A stretch of 64,000 nt of DNA from Pegoplata infirma (taxonomy: Eukaryota; Arthropoda; Insecta; Diptera; Anthomyiidae), in contig OY992536.1 of the NCBI GenBank assembly GCA_963921195.1, positions 318,821,038 to 318,885,037 of the forward strand, given 5' to 3'. Below the pieces are notes generated by a model. The model did not search any database, was not told the DNA's origin, and saw nothing but the letters and a program-made list of their open reading frames with translations. The stretch's first letter is position 1, and each line of letters opens with the position of its first letter. A program made the translations under genes and the position numbers. Below, in pieces: positions 44,442 through 56,840 of the stretch.

Positions 44442-46015
44442 TATATGGGGCATTCCATGTTAAATGGACCAAATTTAATTTTTTTTTTACGTACTTTAAA
44501 AAAAAAATCCAAAAAAAATCTTAAAAGCGCTCTAATATGAGATTTTTAAGTTTTAAAATTTAAATCTCATTTTTGAAAATGTTTGTACTCTTAGATTTTT
44601 TTGAAATTTTTTTGTGTTAAACTTCTATCGATTCTACAAATTTTTTGCCCAGGAGGATCATGGGATAACGATTATTACTATTTTTTTTAAATTTTTTTTG
44701 AAAAAATATTATTGTAATTTTCCAATCTTAAAATCATTTCTACTGCTCCAATGGTGCGTCATAGAGGGGTCATTTATAAGACCGACCCCCATTAATTTTT
44801 ACGTCTTAACATTTCTTTGAAACAAACTAATACCCTATCTCCAATTTCTAAGGGGGCTCCCACACAAAACGACATTTTTTAAAATTTGCTCCAACCGCTC
44901 TAACTGCCCTAATAGTGCCCTTAGAGCAACAAAATGTATGACCGACCCACAATATTTTTTTAGTCCAAACATTTTCTCTGAACACTTCTACCCTCTATCT
45001 TTAACTGTTAAGGCGGTCCCCATACAATTTTTATTATTTTTTGTAATTTTTTTTCAGCTTCTACCGGTCCAATGGTTCGTCCGAGAGGGGTCATTAGTGA
45101 GAACGACCCCCCATTTATTTTTATCCTACATCATTTTTTTAAAACATACCTACGCCCTATCTCCACTCCCTAAGTAGGCTGTCATACAAATAACAGTTGG
45201 AGCAAATTTTATTAAAATGTAATTTTGAATGGAAGCCTGCTTAGGGAGCGGAGATAGGGCGTAGGTTTGTTTAAAAAAAATGTTGCAGCGAAAAAATAAA
45301 TGGGGGTCGGTCTCACTAATGACCCCTCTCGGACGCACAATTGGGCCAGTAGAAGCTAATTAAATAACACAAATTTACAAGAAATAAAAAAAATTGTATG
45401 GGTGCCACCTTAACAATTAGAGATAGAGGGTAGGAGTGTTCAGAGAAAATGTTTGGACTAAAAAAATATTGTGGGTCGGTCATACATTATGTTGTTTTAA
45501 GGGTACTATTTCGGTAGTTAGAGCGGTTGGAGCAAATTTTAAAAAATTTCCTTTTGTGTGGGAGCCCCCTTAGAAATTGGAGATAGGGTATTAGTTTGTT
45601 CCAAAGAAATGTTAAGACGTAAAAATTAATGGGGGTCGGTCTTATAAATAACCCCTCTAAGACACACCATTGGAGCAGTAGAAATGATTTTAAGATTGGA
45701 AAATTACAATAAATTTTTTTCAAAAAATTTAAAAAAATAGTAATAATCGTTATCTCACGATCCTCCGGGGCAAAAAATTTTTTGAATTGACAGAAGTTTT
45801 ACTCAAAAAAATTTTAAAAAAATCTAAGAGTACAAACATTTTCAAAAATGAGATTTAATTTTGAAAACTTAAAAATCGCATACTAGAGCGCTTTTAAGAA
45901 TTTTTTGGGATTTTTTTTAAAAAAGTACGTGAAAAAACAAAAATTTTGAAAAAAAAATTTGAAATTTGGACCGTTATTAAAGAAGTTATGAGTAAAAGAA
46001 ATTTGAGTAAAGTAG
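44442..46015. mobile_element. Foldback element FB-A, copy 3 (both central blocks, right tip lost)
   Basis: Left tip ATATGGGGCATTCCATGTTA; left arm to about 44660; central block to about 45180; then the same central block inverted (45230-45770) and the right arm up to GAAATTTGAGTAAAGTAG at about 46015, where it stops before the tip. The palindrome centre is near 45205. This copy shows that the full element is one long inverted repeat of about 1.6 kb. The frames at 44614, 44938, 45150 and 45487 are readings of the same block. Confidence 0.75.
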
Positions 46016-46496
46016 TGTTTAAAAATTTCGTTGCCCCTTTATGAAACAATGTGGACCTTCAAGAAAATTCCGAAAACTCCCATATGAGATTGGAAAAAAA
46101 GTTGCGTGAGTAAGACTTTTGTGTGAGTGATTGTTGCGTGAGTGAGTGTGGGTGAGTAAGATTTTTGTGTGAGCTAGTGTGCGTGAGTCGATTATTTTAT
46201 ATGAGTTTGCGAGATTTATTTTCCCTTCATACTTCCTTTTGTTCCAAAAAGGCAAATAAAAAACTTAAATTGTTTCTAAAAATTTTGTTTTATTTTTTAA
46301 ATTTTAATTTTAAATTTTTTTTGTATGCATTTTTGTGAGTGTGAGTCACGTGATTGTGAGTTGTATTAAATTCACTCCCGTAATTGTGTTTGAGTAAAAA
46401 TATGCTTGTGAGTGAGTGTGAATGGTTGGAAAAATCCTGTCGTGAGCGTGAGTGAGTGTGAATCAAAAGTCATTTTAGTTTGAAATTAAAAGCTTC
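46016..46496. repeat. GTGAGTGA-rich region
   Basis: 46105-46210 and 46330-46470 are rich in GTGAGTGTG / GCGTGAGT units, like the centre of FB-B copy 1 (38650-38860). A hairpin is not evident. The minus-strand frame at 46019-46255 is built on it. Confidence 0.5.
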
Positions 46497-47920
46497 ATAT
46501 GAGGCATTCCACACCAAATGTCCAGCAAAAAAAAAACACGTGTACCGTAAACTTCTGAATAGGTTGTATAGATAGCCCTATATGGAACTTAGAAATTTGC
46601 GTTTTTGGTTTTTCAATTTTTTAAAAACTGGGCTTAGGAGGCGTGGTCAAAATAGTAAAATTTGTGGCGAGTTGCCTTGATTAAATATTTATCACATTAA
46701 AACGGAATGCACCATAATCTCAAAAAGTTATTAAGTTAAGTTTTGTATGGGCTATCGATTAAATTTTTTTTTTTGGAAAATTTTCAGAACCCGTTCTGAA
46801 ATTTTCCATTTTTTAAAAATGTAAATTTATTAAAATACATGCCACTTTTTTTTTTCTTTTTTAAATTTTTTTTTAAAAGTTTAGATGTTTGTCCATCCAC
46901 ACAAAAAAAATCAGAAACACGTTCTTCGTTTTTTTCGAGAAAATCGCATTTGAACTTTAAATTTCATAACAATTTTGTAATTTACTTGTATTTCTTTGTT
47001 TTAACGTTGCGAATGAGTAATATTTATGCAATTAATAATACTCAGTCGCAACGTTAAATCAAGAAAGTACAAGCAAATTACAAAATTGTTATGAAATTTA
47101 AAGTTCAAATGCGATTTTCTCGAAAAAAACGAAGAACGTGTTTCTGAACTTTTTTGTGTGGATGGACAAACATCTAAACTTTAAAACAAAAATTTAAAAA
47201 AGAAAATTTCAGAACGGGTTTTGAAAATTAAAAAAAAAAAATTTAATCGATAGCCCATAAAAAACTATATAAGAATGTAAATTTTTGAGATTGTGGTGCA
47301 TTCCGTTTTCATGTGATAAATATTTAATCAAGGCAACTCGCCACAAATTTGACCACTCAAAAAATTATGTAGGTAAATTCCAGTGAATATTCACTTAAAA
47401 CAAATGAACTTTTATTTAAAAACCATTCCAGTGTTTTTTCCTTTAAAATAAAAACACAATACAGTCAATTTTAAATGTTAATTTAATGACTAACCAAAAC
47501 ATTAAAAAACTAGTGAATATTCAGTTATTTTGTATTGAGAAACAGTAAAACTATAGAAGAAATTTTTTACTGCCGAAATTAAATGTAACAGAAAATTCGT
47601 TTTTAATACAGTAAATTATTTTTTTTAAACTACAGAAACAGTAGAAAATAAGAAGTCCATAATAAAATAAATGATTTTTCTTTTAAAATAACTTTACTGA
47701 TTACTTTTTAAAATAACCTACAAACAGTTAATGACATAATTTTCTTAGTGACCATTTTTCAAATATTTGACCACGCCTTCTAAGCCCAGTTTTTGAAAAT
47801 TAGAAAAACCAAAAACGCAATTTTCTTAGTTCCATATAGGGCTATCCAAAAAACCTATTCAGAAATTTACGGGACACATGTTTTTCTGTAGCGGGACATT
47901 TGGTGTGGAATGCCTCATAT
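46497..47920. mobile_element. Foldback element FB-B copy 2, with a MITE in the right arm
   Basis: It starts ATATGAGGCATTCCACACCA and ends GGTGTGGAATGCCTCATAT. The arms pair over about 510 bp each, centre near 47020 (CAACGTTAAA / TTTAACGTTG around it). The right arm is split by the CACTCARAA MITE at 47354-47751. The tips are those of FB-B copy 1, but the arms are only loosely alike, so the two are different subfamilies. Confidence 0.8.
47354..47751. mobile_element. CACTCARAA-family MITE, diverged
   Basis: The ends are CACTCAAAAAATTATGTAGG and, inverted, CACTAAGAAAATTATGTCAT. The host arm of FB-B copy 2 is restored by removing it. 398 bp. The interior differs from the 26801 copy (AACAGTAAA, TTTACTGTT units instead of AACTGACA). 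Confidence 0.7.
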
Positions 47921-48027
47921 GTGCAAATAAAAACAATTTTCACTGCAAACTGAACATTTTGTATCAGCATTGCAGTATTTCTTTTTCCTTTTTAATATGT
48001 TATTTAGTAAATTTTTAAAATTTAGCT

Positions 48028-49270
48028 ATACACAAAAAAAATTGTTAAATTACTAGGAAAAGTCTCGTAGTAATCCCATTTTACCAATATTTAACAGTTT
48101 TCCTTGTTTTTTAACAAACAAATTTGGATCGAAATTTACATTCTTTTTTGTAATTTTACCCCGAGTAAAAATAAACATATATAACAATATATAACTTGAT
48201 GCAAACATAATAAATCATATATGATTATATATCGCGTGAGATATTTTCAAAATTTGTTAAATGCAGTCATATTTAGTTATATATAATTGAATCCTGATTC
48301 GGATTAAAAGGAGCACGGTTAATATAATTGTATAAAATTATATGAGGGTCAATACAAAATTTGTTTTTTTGTATAATTTAATATAAAATTATATATATCC
48401 TATTCTGTTCCATATATAACACTATATGTTTCCATTTAACCAACAATTTTTTAAGTTTTTAAGGCAAAGTATGAGAAACTTTTTAAAATGTTCCTAAACA
48501 TTTCCTTGTTAGGGTTATGTATATCACCTATCTGGTTCGAAGCGTACCCGAACATTTTTTTGTTTAAGAAAATTATATGTTTGGTGAATGTATCGTTGAC
48601 CTGTGGTGTGTCTCAACCCAAACCAAAAAACACCAGGATTTTACATGTTTTTATGCAATTAGATCTAATTAGATCCACTAATATATGGCAATGTCTGGTC
48701 AAAACTCGGATGAAATCAAATCATATTTTATACAAGTTGATCTTTTTTAATGCATAAAGATCCACCATTATTCGGATCAAATTGCGTATAAATATATATT
48801 GTGTTACATATCATTATATATTGTATCATATAAAAATTTTTACTCGGGACAATTTTTTTTGTAATTTTACAAATTTCCAAGATAATTTTACAAAAAAAAA
48901 AAAATCTAGTAAATTCACAAGAATTCCTTTTAATTTTAATTGCGCCAAAAAACTGTAAATTTACAATTTTATTGGTAAAAAAGCTCGTAAAATTACAAAA
49001 TTATTGGTAAAAAGCTTGTAGAATTACTAGAAAATCTCGTAAAATGGAAGGTAGCAAAAGATCTAGTAAAATTACGAAAACTGCTTGTAAATTTTATCGT
49101 GTCAAAAAATTTGTAAATTTACAATTTAATTGGTAAAAACCTTGTAAAATTACCAAATTATTGGTAAAAAGCTTGTAAAATTACTAGGAATTTTTGTCAA
49201 ATAGGAGGTAGCAAACAAAAAAAAAGTTACAAGTTTTTCTTGTAATTTTACAAGGTTTTTTTTGAGTGCA
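48028..49270. mobile_element. CACTCAAAA-type TIR element with GTAAAATTAC units, and a nested CCCGAGTAAAA element
   Basis: The right end TTACAAGGTTTTTTTTGAGTG (inverse CACTCAAAAAAAACC) faces a left end ACACAAAAAAAATTGTTAAA. The interior is GTAAATTTACAA / TTGTAAAATTAC in many copies. At 48158-48848 it is broken by an element with ends CCCGAGTAAAAAT and its inverse ATTTTTACTCGGG, itself full of ATATATAA and related units. The flanking duplication of the inner element is probably AC. Confidence 0.6.
48158..48848. mobile_element. CCCGAGTAAAAA element
   Basis: Inverted ends CCCGAGTAAAAAT / ATTTTTACTCGGG, with TATATAACAATATATAAC-like subterminal repeats. Shorter relatives: CCCGAGTAAAAAAGTTTTTT at 53217 and the CCCGGGTAAAAATGAAATAT inverse at 56445-56463. 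The open frame at 48488-48757 lies inside and has no recognised domain. Confidence 0.6.
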
Positions 49271-50237
49271 AAAAATAATTTGAAGTGCATCACTCAATTT
49301 ACTGTATAAATATTTCTGAGAATTCAAGTGTCAGTAAAAACGCAAGTTTTCAGTACTTCAACATTTTACTCGTGCAGTTTCAAATTCTATTTTCTAAGTT
49401 TGATTGATGTACATTAGAGTAGGTTGAAGTGTGGAGTTGGTTAATGTTGTTTTTGATTCTTTTACCCTCCAAAAATAGCATTAGGGTATACTTACTTTTG
49501 TCATTCCGTTTGTAACGCAGCGAGTAATGAGTCAAGAACGCCACAAGGTATATTATAGATCTTTGATTGATTCTAAGGCATTCAAAACCAAAGAGTTCTA
49601 CTCCTTAAGCTTTGTACAAATAAGCACGCTGAAAAGCTATATGATTGTGACAACCATAAAAGAGCGTCATATTATGATTGAACATTTTATCAACACTTGT
49701 TTGTAAGAACCATAACATTTTTGAAGCAATCATGTTATGATCATAAATAATCGTAAAATTATAATTAAGGATATTATGAAAAAGTTTTCAATTTCTTAAA
49801 CTATGTTTGCCACAATCAAAATCTCTTTTCTGCGAGATATTCAGTTGTTAAGACCTAAATTAAAATTAAAAAAAAAAAACGATATAAACCATATAAACAC
49901 ATTTATTTAAAATTTATATTTATTTAGTTAATTTAAGTTATCAAATAAAATCATACCTGCAGGATTTAACACTAATTCTTTAAACTAATTATAACATGAT
50001 TATAATGTAGCTCTGCTTCTTGATAAGCTTACTATCACACTCTGTTAAACTTACTTCCATCTTCGTCGTTATCATCATCGTATTGTACATATTTATTCTT
50101 TCAATTAATGTCATAAAATGAAAATTAATGGCATCAAAAGTTCTCAGCTTGATATTTATTTTATGTATTTATAATCTCATTTTAAGATAAAAATATTTAA
50201 TATTTTGGTGTGGCATCTCATTTCAGTTTTTATAACT
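49271..50237. other. No gene seen; short mini-me-like remnant
   Basis: 49460-49640 holds a mini-me-like end (TTACCCTCCAAAAATAGC, CATTCCGTTTGTAACGC). 49620-49800 has CATGTTATGATCATAA-type inverted motifs, possibly another small hairpin element. The rest is AT-rich. Confidence 0.35.
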
Positions 50238-50280
50238 TATACCACTCTGTGGTACAGGGTATAATTAGTTTGTGCTGGTG

Positions 50281-52938
50281 TATTTGTATATATTTTCTTT
50301 ATTTTTTCAAAAATATTAACAAAAGTTAAAATTATTACATATTTTCTTACAATAAAGAGTTTACAGCATGGTTATAATAACCGTCTGCCGGAAAATTGGT
50401 TTATACTATTTGATTAAAAGTTAAATTCAGATACAAGAATTCTTCTATAATTCAATGATTCTTTTAAAAAATAAAAAAGGCTAAGCCAATAAGCATCTTC
50501 TCCACCATTAAGCACGTGTAAAACTTCACTATTATTTAGTTCTTCACGACGAAAATATTTTTTCCTTATTGCTTTTAATACAGGGCATTTGCCCAAAAAA
50601 TGAAAAGTTGTTTCGGGTTCTCTTAAATTACATAAGGAGCATAACGTAGCGCTACCTTCTTTATATTGGTTTCCATTCAAATACAGTAGGTCACCTCTTG
50701 CTCTCATTATAAGGGATATCTGATCTTGGTTATGACTTTCATTACAGTAAGTTGACCATTTAGAATGGTCTAAAAATTTATATATTCTTTTCTCACTCCT
50801 TTGAGCATTATCTAAGTGTTCATTGTATTTTTTTCTTTTCAAAGTATCTATAAGGTTTATGGCAGCTTCATTCCACCTTTCCTTATTTTGGTATAAATCA
50901 ATGCTGTTTATGTTGTTCTCCATCAGTTTATTTTTGAAATCCTCATACCAGTACAGGTTTTTGGCTATAATCTTGGTAGATAACAGGTGAGGCAGTCTTC
51001 TTTGTTCATATTCAAAAATTGTTTTGTAAATATACTTAAGATGCAGGCTGTACGAATAAATGTGATTATCTTCCTGACCTGTTTCCAGTGCTAATACGTA
51101 ATTTGGGGAGTTATCTGGGATTTTTAATATACGTTTCGTGAAGAACCTTTGCAGTTTGTCGACTTCTTCGAAATGCATGTTGCCCCATACTTGTGCGCCG
51201 TAACATTGTATAGCTCTACAGACTGCAAGAAACATTTTCCATTTAGCCTTTAAGGAGACTTCTCTACGTCCAACAAAGTTCTTCCATGTTGAGTTAATGC
51301 TCACTTTGGCTGCATTATTTCTGTTTATAACATGTTTATAATATGTCATTTTTGGTGTTAAAATTATACCTAAATATTTGTATTCATTAACAATTCTTAC
51401 TGCTTCACCATTAAATTTCCAGTTTTCATTGGCTCCGATTCTTCCCCCTTTCCTAAGATTATTACTCATTGATTGTAGAGTATTTACGTCCTCCGCTAGA
51501 ATGACTATGTCATCTGCATACATCAAAACTCGCACATTAGTATCATCTATAAATAATCCACCACCGAGATATTCATGAATGTCGTTTAAGTAAAGAGCAA
51601 ACAGCATTGGCGATAAAAGGCATCCCTGTTTTACTCCCTTTTGTGTTTCAAAGTAATCTGAGAGTTCTGAACCTGTCCATACAGCTGATATTGTGGTTTG
51701 GTAGATCTGATTAATAAAGTTCACTGTTTTTGTAGACAACCCCATCATGTGCAATTTGTACAGTAAAAGATTTCTTGGAACCCTATCAAACGCAGCCTTA
51801 AAATCTACAAAAAATGCGTAAACTTTACGTTTCTCGGCAAACTTTATGTTGATTATAGCTGTCAGATTATAAATATTGTCAACCGTAGAGTATCCTTTTC
51901 TGAAGCCTGCTTGGTATTCATTTAATATATTACTTATTTTGATGTACCCATTGGGATATTCTTTCGTTCAGTACTCCAATCATTATTTTAGAAATACAAT
52001 TCATAAATGCTATCCCTCTGTAGCTACTAGGTTGACTGATGTCTCCTTTTTTGTAAATGGGGAATATTATACTCTTTTGAAAGGCTTTATACGATGATTG
52101 CCCATTTAAGATTTGTGTAAATGTTTGTGTGAGAGACTCTAGATATTTATCACTAGCGTGTATGAAAAATTCATAAGGTATTCGGTCTTCACCTGGTGCC
52201 TTATTGTGCTTTACCTTAGCGAGTTGATTTCTGACTTCTTGAACAGAAAAGGATTGATCTAATTGCTGATCAGTTATTAAATTGGCGGCATAATGCAGTT
52301 CTACAGCGTTGACTTCGGGGTTGAGCAGTGTTTTGAAATATTCTCGAAACTCTGACACATTTATCTCACTACCAATATAATTTTCATGTTGCCTTATCTC
52401 CCTTGCTAAAGCCCACCATCTTTTACTGTCAGTAACTTCGTTTAATTTTATTTCTATCTGTTCATAATACTCTATTTTTTTACTGTTACATAGCTGTTGA
52501 TATAATTTACGATTCTGAATGTATATATCCTTATCCGCTAAGGTTTGAGACGATCTAAATACATTTAACGACTCCATTGATTTATCTCTTGCTTTCTCAC
52601 AATCTCTATCGAACCATTTATTTTTGAAACTCACTTGTTTAAAATTTGTTTTAGGACATGTATAGGATTCTAAAATTACATTTTCTAGGTCGCTCAAATC
52701 TAAATCCGATTTAAGTTCTTGCAGTTTTTGAAGATTAATGTCTAATTTAAGTTTGTAATTATTTATATTCTTTGGAAACCATTTTAACTTTGGCAATAAG
52801 TTCAACCTTTTAACTGAATTTTGGTTGTCTTTTGTTATTATGTTGAGTTTTATAGGGAAATGGTCTGACCATGGTTGATTATCTACTACAAAACTTTCAA
52901 CTGTGCTTAGCAAATCGATCGACACCGCACATATATCA
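50281..52938 (-). mobile_element. 5'-truncated non-LTR retrotransposon (LINE)
   Basis: An 11-bp target duplication TTGTGCTGGTG flanks it (50270-50280, 52939-52949). On the minus strand the element starts within the endonuclease domain, runs through reverse transcriptase to a stop at 50414, and ends after a 3' UTR of about 130 bp with an A-rich end. Truncation at the 5' end and a target duplication are the normal result of target-primed reverse transcription. Clade not assigned. Confidence 0.92.
50414..52938 (-). pseudogene. LINE ORF2: endonuclease end, reverse transcriptase and zinc knuckle, one frameshift
   Basis: The first frame (52938 down to a stop at 51930) starts at the last endonuclease motif (SDHFPIKLNI) and continues through early RT blocks (KAPGEDRIPYEFF, FPIYKKGD, SSYRGIAFMN). 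The chain goes on in another frame from about 51945 to 50414, with FVDFKAAFDRV, GVKQGCLLSPMLFALYLND and the catalytic YADD (YADDIVILAED). The C-terminus has CSLCNLREPETTFHFLGKCP (Cys-x2-Cys-x9-His-x4-Cys). One indel near 51935-51945 (an AAAA run) splits it, and no other break is apparent, so the copy is young. It cannot make its own endonuclease. Confidence 0.9.
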
Positions 52939-53000
52939 TTGTGCTGGTGCTGGTGTTTGTAACTAATTGAAATATTGCTCCTAGGTCCACCTTTTAGAAT

Positions 53001-53430
53001 AACGATTAACTCACAAGAAGTAATCCAACCGTTACGAACCGATTTGCCTGAAACTATACCTAACCTGAAATATATAAAAAACAGATGATTTTAAGGTTGG
53101 GGTGTCTCGGCTTATCGGCCTTATCAGTGCTTAAAATTTTAGTTGCCTCCTTATGGAAAAATGTGGAGCTCCGGTATAATTCCTATAATTCTCAAACTAA
53201 GAGATATATTGTATACCCGAGTAAAAAAGTTTTTTTTATGTAATTATATATAGTTTGATAAAATTATATGAATCTATATATAATAATACAAAATTATATA
53301 TAGAGTTAAAATTCTCCAAAAAAATTTTATCAAATTATATATAATGTTATATAATTTTATACAATTTTTTGGAGAATTTTACCTCTATATAATTTTATAA
53401 AATTTTATCAAATTGTAATTAAGTAAATAA
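53001..53430. repeat. Partial CAAGGGAAG-type element and CCCGAGTAAAA fragment
   Basis: 53010-53135 matches the arm of the element at 20511 (CGAACCGATTTGCCTGAAAC, GGTTGGGGTGTCTCGGCTTA) without its tip. 53217-53410 begins CCCGAGTAAAAAAGTT and continues with TATATAATTTTATAA units in both directions. No gene. Confidence 0.5.
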
Positions 53431-53435
53431 ATAAT

Positions 53436-53646
53436 CGAGCTGAAGGCCAGTGTTTTGTTTAATAAATCTTCTTTATTAACTTCCAATATTTCGATCCTCA
53501 TCGAGGAACATCATCAGGGAGTAAAATTGGATTTTTAACGCAAAAAACTTAAAGTTGTTGATCCTCCTTCTTCGTCATTAAATATTGCATTGAAATATTG
53601 GAAGTTAATAAAGAAAATTTATTAAACAAAACACTGGCCTTGAGCT
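53436..53646. repeat. Hairpin element, arms of about 80 bp
   Basis: GCCAGTGTTTTGTTTAATAA (from 53448) is answered by its inverse ending at 53640, with TTAACTTCCAATATTTC and its inverse inside. ATAATCGAGCTGAAGGCC and GGCCTTGAGCTCGATTAT mark the outer ends. Non-coding. Confidence 0.65.
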
Positions 53647-53719
53647 CGATTATTTATTTACTTAATTACAATTTGAAAGGTCGAATAATTACAACTACAA
53701 TTATTTTATCAAAAAAAAT

Positions 53720-54590
53720 TTCTCCAATTTTCAAAGTCCGGGCAATTTTTTATTCTACTAGGACTAAAACGGATGTTGTACAAATTTGAGGTCAATCGGA
53801 TGGCGCCCGGCGGTCATAGTTTTGGATTTTTGAAAAATTAAAAAAAAAAATAAAAAATTTAAAATTTTTGCGAGACATCATGTTTGTTAATTTTGATGCG
53901 GTGAGCACGAATATCAAAAAAAATTAAAATCGGTCGAACGGTTTTCGAGATATCGCCATTTGAAATTTGCTAAAAATTGGCGTTTTTTTCCTACGTTCAA
54001 AAAATTTTTTAAAAAACATCACAATTTTTTTTTCCTCGGACATTTCATAGAGCTTAAGACAATCTTTCATTTAAATCTAATTTGAGTCAAATCCGATCAT
54101 TTTATCCCGTGGCGCCCTTCGGTCAAAGTTTTGGATTTTTGGTGGAAATTTTTTAAAAATACAAAACTTTGACCGAAGGGCGCCACGGGATAAAATGATC
54201 GGATTTGGCTCAAATTATATTTAAATGAAAGATTGTCTTAAGCTCTATGAAATGGCCGAGGGGAAAAAATTGTGATGTTTTTTAAAAAATTTCTTGAACG
54301 TAGGAAAAAACCGAAATTTTTTGCAAATTTCAAATGCCGATATCTCGAAAACCGTTCGACCGATTTTACTTTTTTTTGATATTCGTGCTCACCGCATCAA
54401 AATTAACAAATATGATGTGTCGAAAGAAATTTAAACTTTTTATTTATTTTTTTTTAATTTTTCAAAAATCCAAAACTTTGACCGCCGGGCGCCACGGGTT
54501 AATTTAATCCGATTGACCTCAAATTTGTACCACATAAGTTTTAGACCTTGGACAATAAAAATTTGCCCGGACACTTGGGAAAATCGAAAG
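53720..54590. mobile_element. Foldback element with GGGCGCCACGG arms
   Basis: The arms are inverted copies of about 400 bp meeting near 54150: GGCGCCCTTCGGTCAAAGTT at 54112 against the inverse at 54160; GAACGGTTTTCGAGATATCG at 53936 against CGATATCTCGAAAACCGTTC at 54338; outermost GTCCGGGCAATTTTT at 53737 against AAAATTTGCCCGGAC. Ends are not sharp. A single diverged arm is at 27660-28260. The open frame at 53598 overlaps its edge and is not a gene. Confidence 0.75.
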
Positions 54591-56840
54591 TTGAGAAAAA
54601 AATGCCAGTCTAATGTACCGTTTTAAAGTTAGAAAAAATCGGTGCATGCTTTATCCTAGCCCCCATATAAACGTCTCCTTTAAATTTGATTCTATTAACT
54701 TTATTTTAATAGGTATCCTTTCCGAAATTTGATAGGTAAACGTATTTTGTATTAAAAAATCATAATTCCAAATTCTAAAGGAATCGGACAAATTATTTAC
54801 TGTTTTTTATACACTGTGCTTGAATTTGACACTTTTTTTAACAAGCTGGGTTAATTTGAGTACGCTGAAATCACTGGTGCTAGCTGTTTTTCGAAATTGG
54901 CACTCGTATTCACGATATTCGCGATTTAAATTTTTGATGCAAACCACAATACCTTGAATTTTTTTTCGCGAAAAACATTTTTTGTTCGCGAAAAATCTTT
55001 ATTTTGGTGAAAAAAATTGGTTTAATACAAATATTTTTAGTTTGATTTTAATTCACGACATCCATCTGGTAATACTAGTTCGTGTACACTAAATCCCATT
55101 GAAATATCAGTTTTTTTTCAAAGTTAGCGTATGTATTAGCGATATTCGCGATTATTTTATTTTCTATTTTTAAGTAAAAAAACTATTTTTTATATTATTT
55201 AGACAATTGCTGAAGTTTTTTTTTTTTTGTACAAAGTTTTGCGAAAAAAAAAAATATTTTTCGCGGATTTTTTTCGCGAAATTTTTTTTTAGCGATTTTT
55301 TTTTTTGCGAAAAAACAATGCATTTGCTTAATTTATATTTAAAAACTATCCCAAAAGCATAAAAATTTCATTTTTGTAGTACCTAGGATTGAGGATTTAC
55401 AATTTTAAATCGCGAATACGAGCGCTAGTGTAATTATTTGATTGAAATTTAGTTTGTAATTGTAAAACGTGAACTTTGGTTACCTTAAAAAAATAACACT
55501 GTGCTTTAATTTGACACTTTTTTTTTTAACAACCACCCTATTGGTAAAGTTAATTCGAGTACGCGATAATTTTTAAATTTTAAAACCTTTCAAGTCTGTT
55601 AAACTAACATAAAAAACCACAATACCTTGATTTTTTTTGAGAAAAACATTTTTTGTTCGCGAAAAATCTTTATTTTGGTGAAAAAAATTGGTTCAATACA
55701 AATATTTTTAGTTTGATTTTAATTTACGACAGCCATCTGGTGAAGCTAGTTCGTGTACACTAAATCCCATTGAAATATTAGTTTTTTTTTCAAAGTTAGC
55801 GTATGTATTAGCGATTATTTTTTTTTTATTTCAAGTAAAAAAACTATTTTTTATATTATTTAGACAATTGCTGAATTTTTATCATCTAAACCAGCGGTTA
55901 CCAACCTATGGTACGCGTACCACTAGGGGGTACGCGAAACTGTCCGCAGGGGTACGCACAATTTCAGTAATTTGGACATTCGTTTTAGATTAACCTTTCA
56001 ATGTTGGTTCCGCATCTGGCTTCCAAAGTTTTCCATAATGTCAGGTTTTTAAGAAAATTGAGGACAAAGTTCACAAAAAACGTATTTTTGTGCAATTAAG
56101 ATAGCATTTTTTGAGATATTTTTAGGTGATATTTTTAGGTGATATTTTTAAATTTGACCACTTGTTTTCGACTAACCTTCCGATGCTTATTCCGAATATG
56201 GTTCCAAAATTTTTCTATGATGTCAGGTTTTTGAGAAAATTTGTGTCAGAGTTCTCAAAAAACGTGTTTTTGGGCATTTTTAAGACGGGTTGTGATAGAG
56301 TAGAAATTTTGGTACCATTTTGTTAACCGAAAATTTTCGGATCAGATCATATATGAACATATATGATAATATAGGAGGCATATATGATAATATATGGTTA
56401 TATAAATCCATATATGATCCATATATCATCATATATGATCATATATATTTCATTTTTACCCGGGAAGCTCAAAATACCCTTTCATTGAATATACGAGGGT
56501 GTTTCATTCAAAAAGTCACGGAAATATTGATCTGCCCTCGTATTAAAAAACATATAAAAAAATTAAAAACATTATAGGTGTGTTCCAGAACGTTACTGCG
56601 GGTGCCCGCGGGGACCCAAACCAGCCCGAAAAGCGTTCCCGTACGCAAAAATTGGGTAAATGAGAGAGTTTTTGAGAGAATAAATTTGTTTCTCATTTTA
56701 CCGAACTTACCCGTACTATTTTTTCGTGTAAATTGGTATCAATAAGATGTTGAGAAAACAGCTGATTTTTGTTGTGAAAATAAATTAAAAATTTTAATAA
56801 AAAAAAAACGAAACAAAAGTAATGTTTAATTTAAAAAAAA

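Larger units (their letters stand above)
50238..53000. mobile_element. Mini-me-like subfamily B remnant that hosts the LINE
   Basis: The left piece (50238-50280) reads ATACCACTCTGTGGTACAGGG ... GTTTGTGCTGGTG, and the right piece (52939-53000) continues TTTGTAACTAATTGAAATAT and GCTCCTAGGTCCACC. Joined, they match the ends at 9845-9950 and 57600-57690 (other strand). The LINE lies between them. Confidence 0.6.

Noticed and set aside
48488..48757. 89-residue open frame
   Set aside because: It lies inside the CCCGAGTAAAAA element, has no domain, and has unremarkable composition.
52921..52950. Full-length LINE extending past 52938
   Set aside because: The target duplication begins at 52939 and the mini-me-like host resumes, so the missing endonuclease part is a true 5' truncation.
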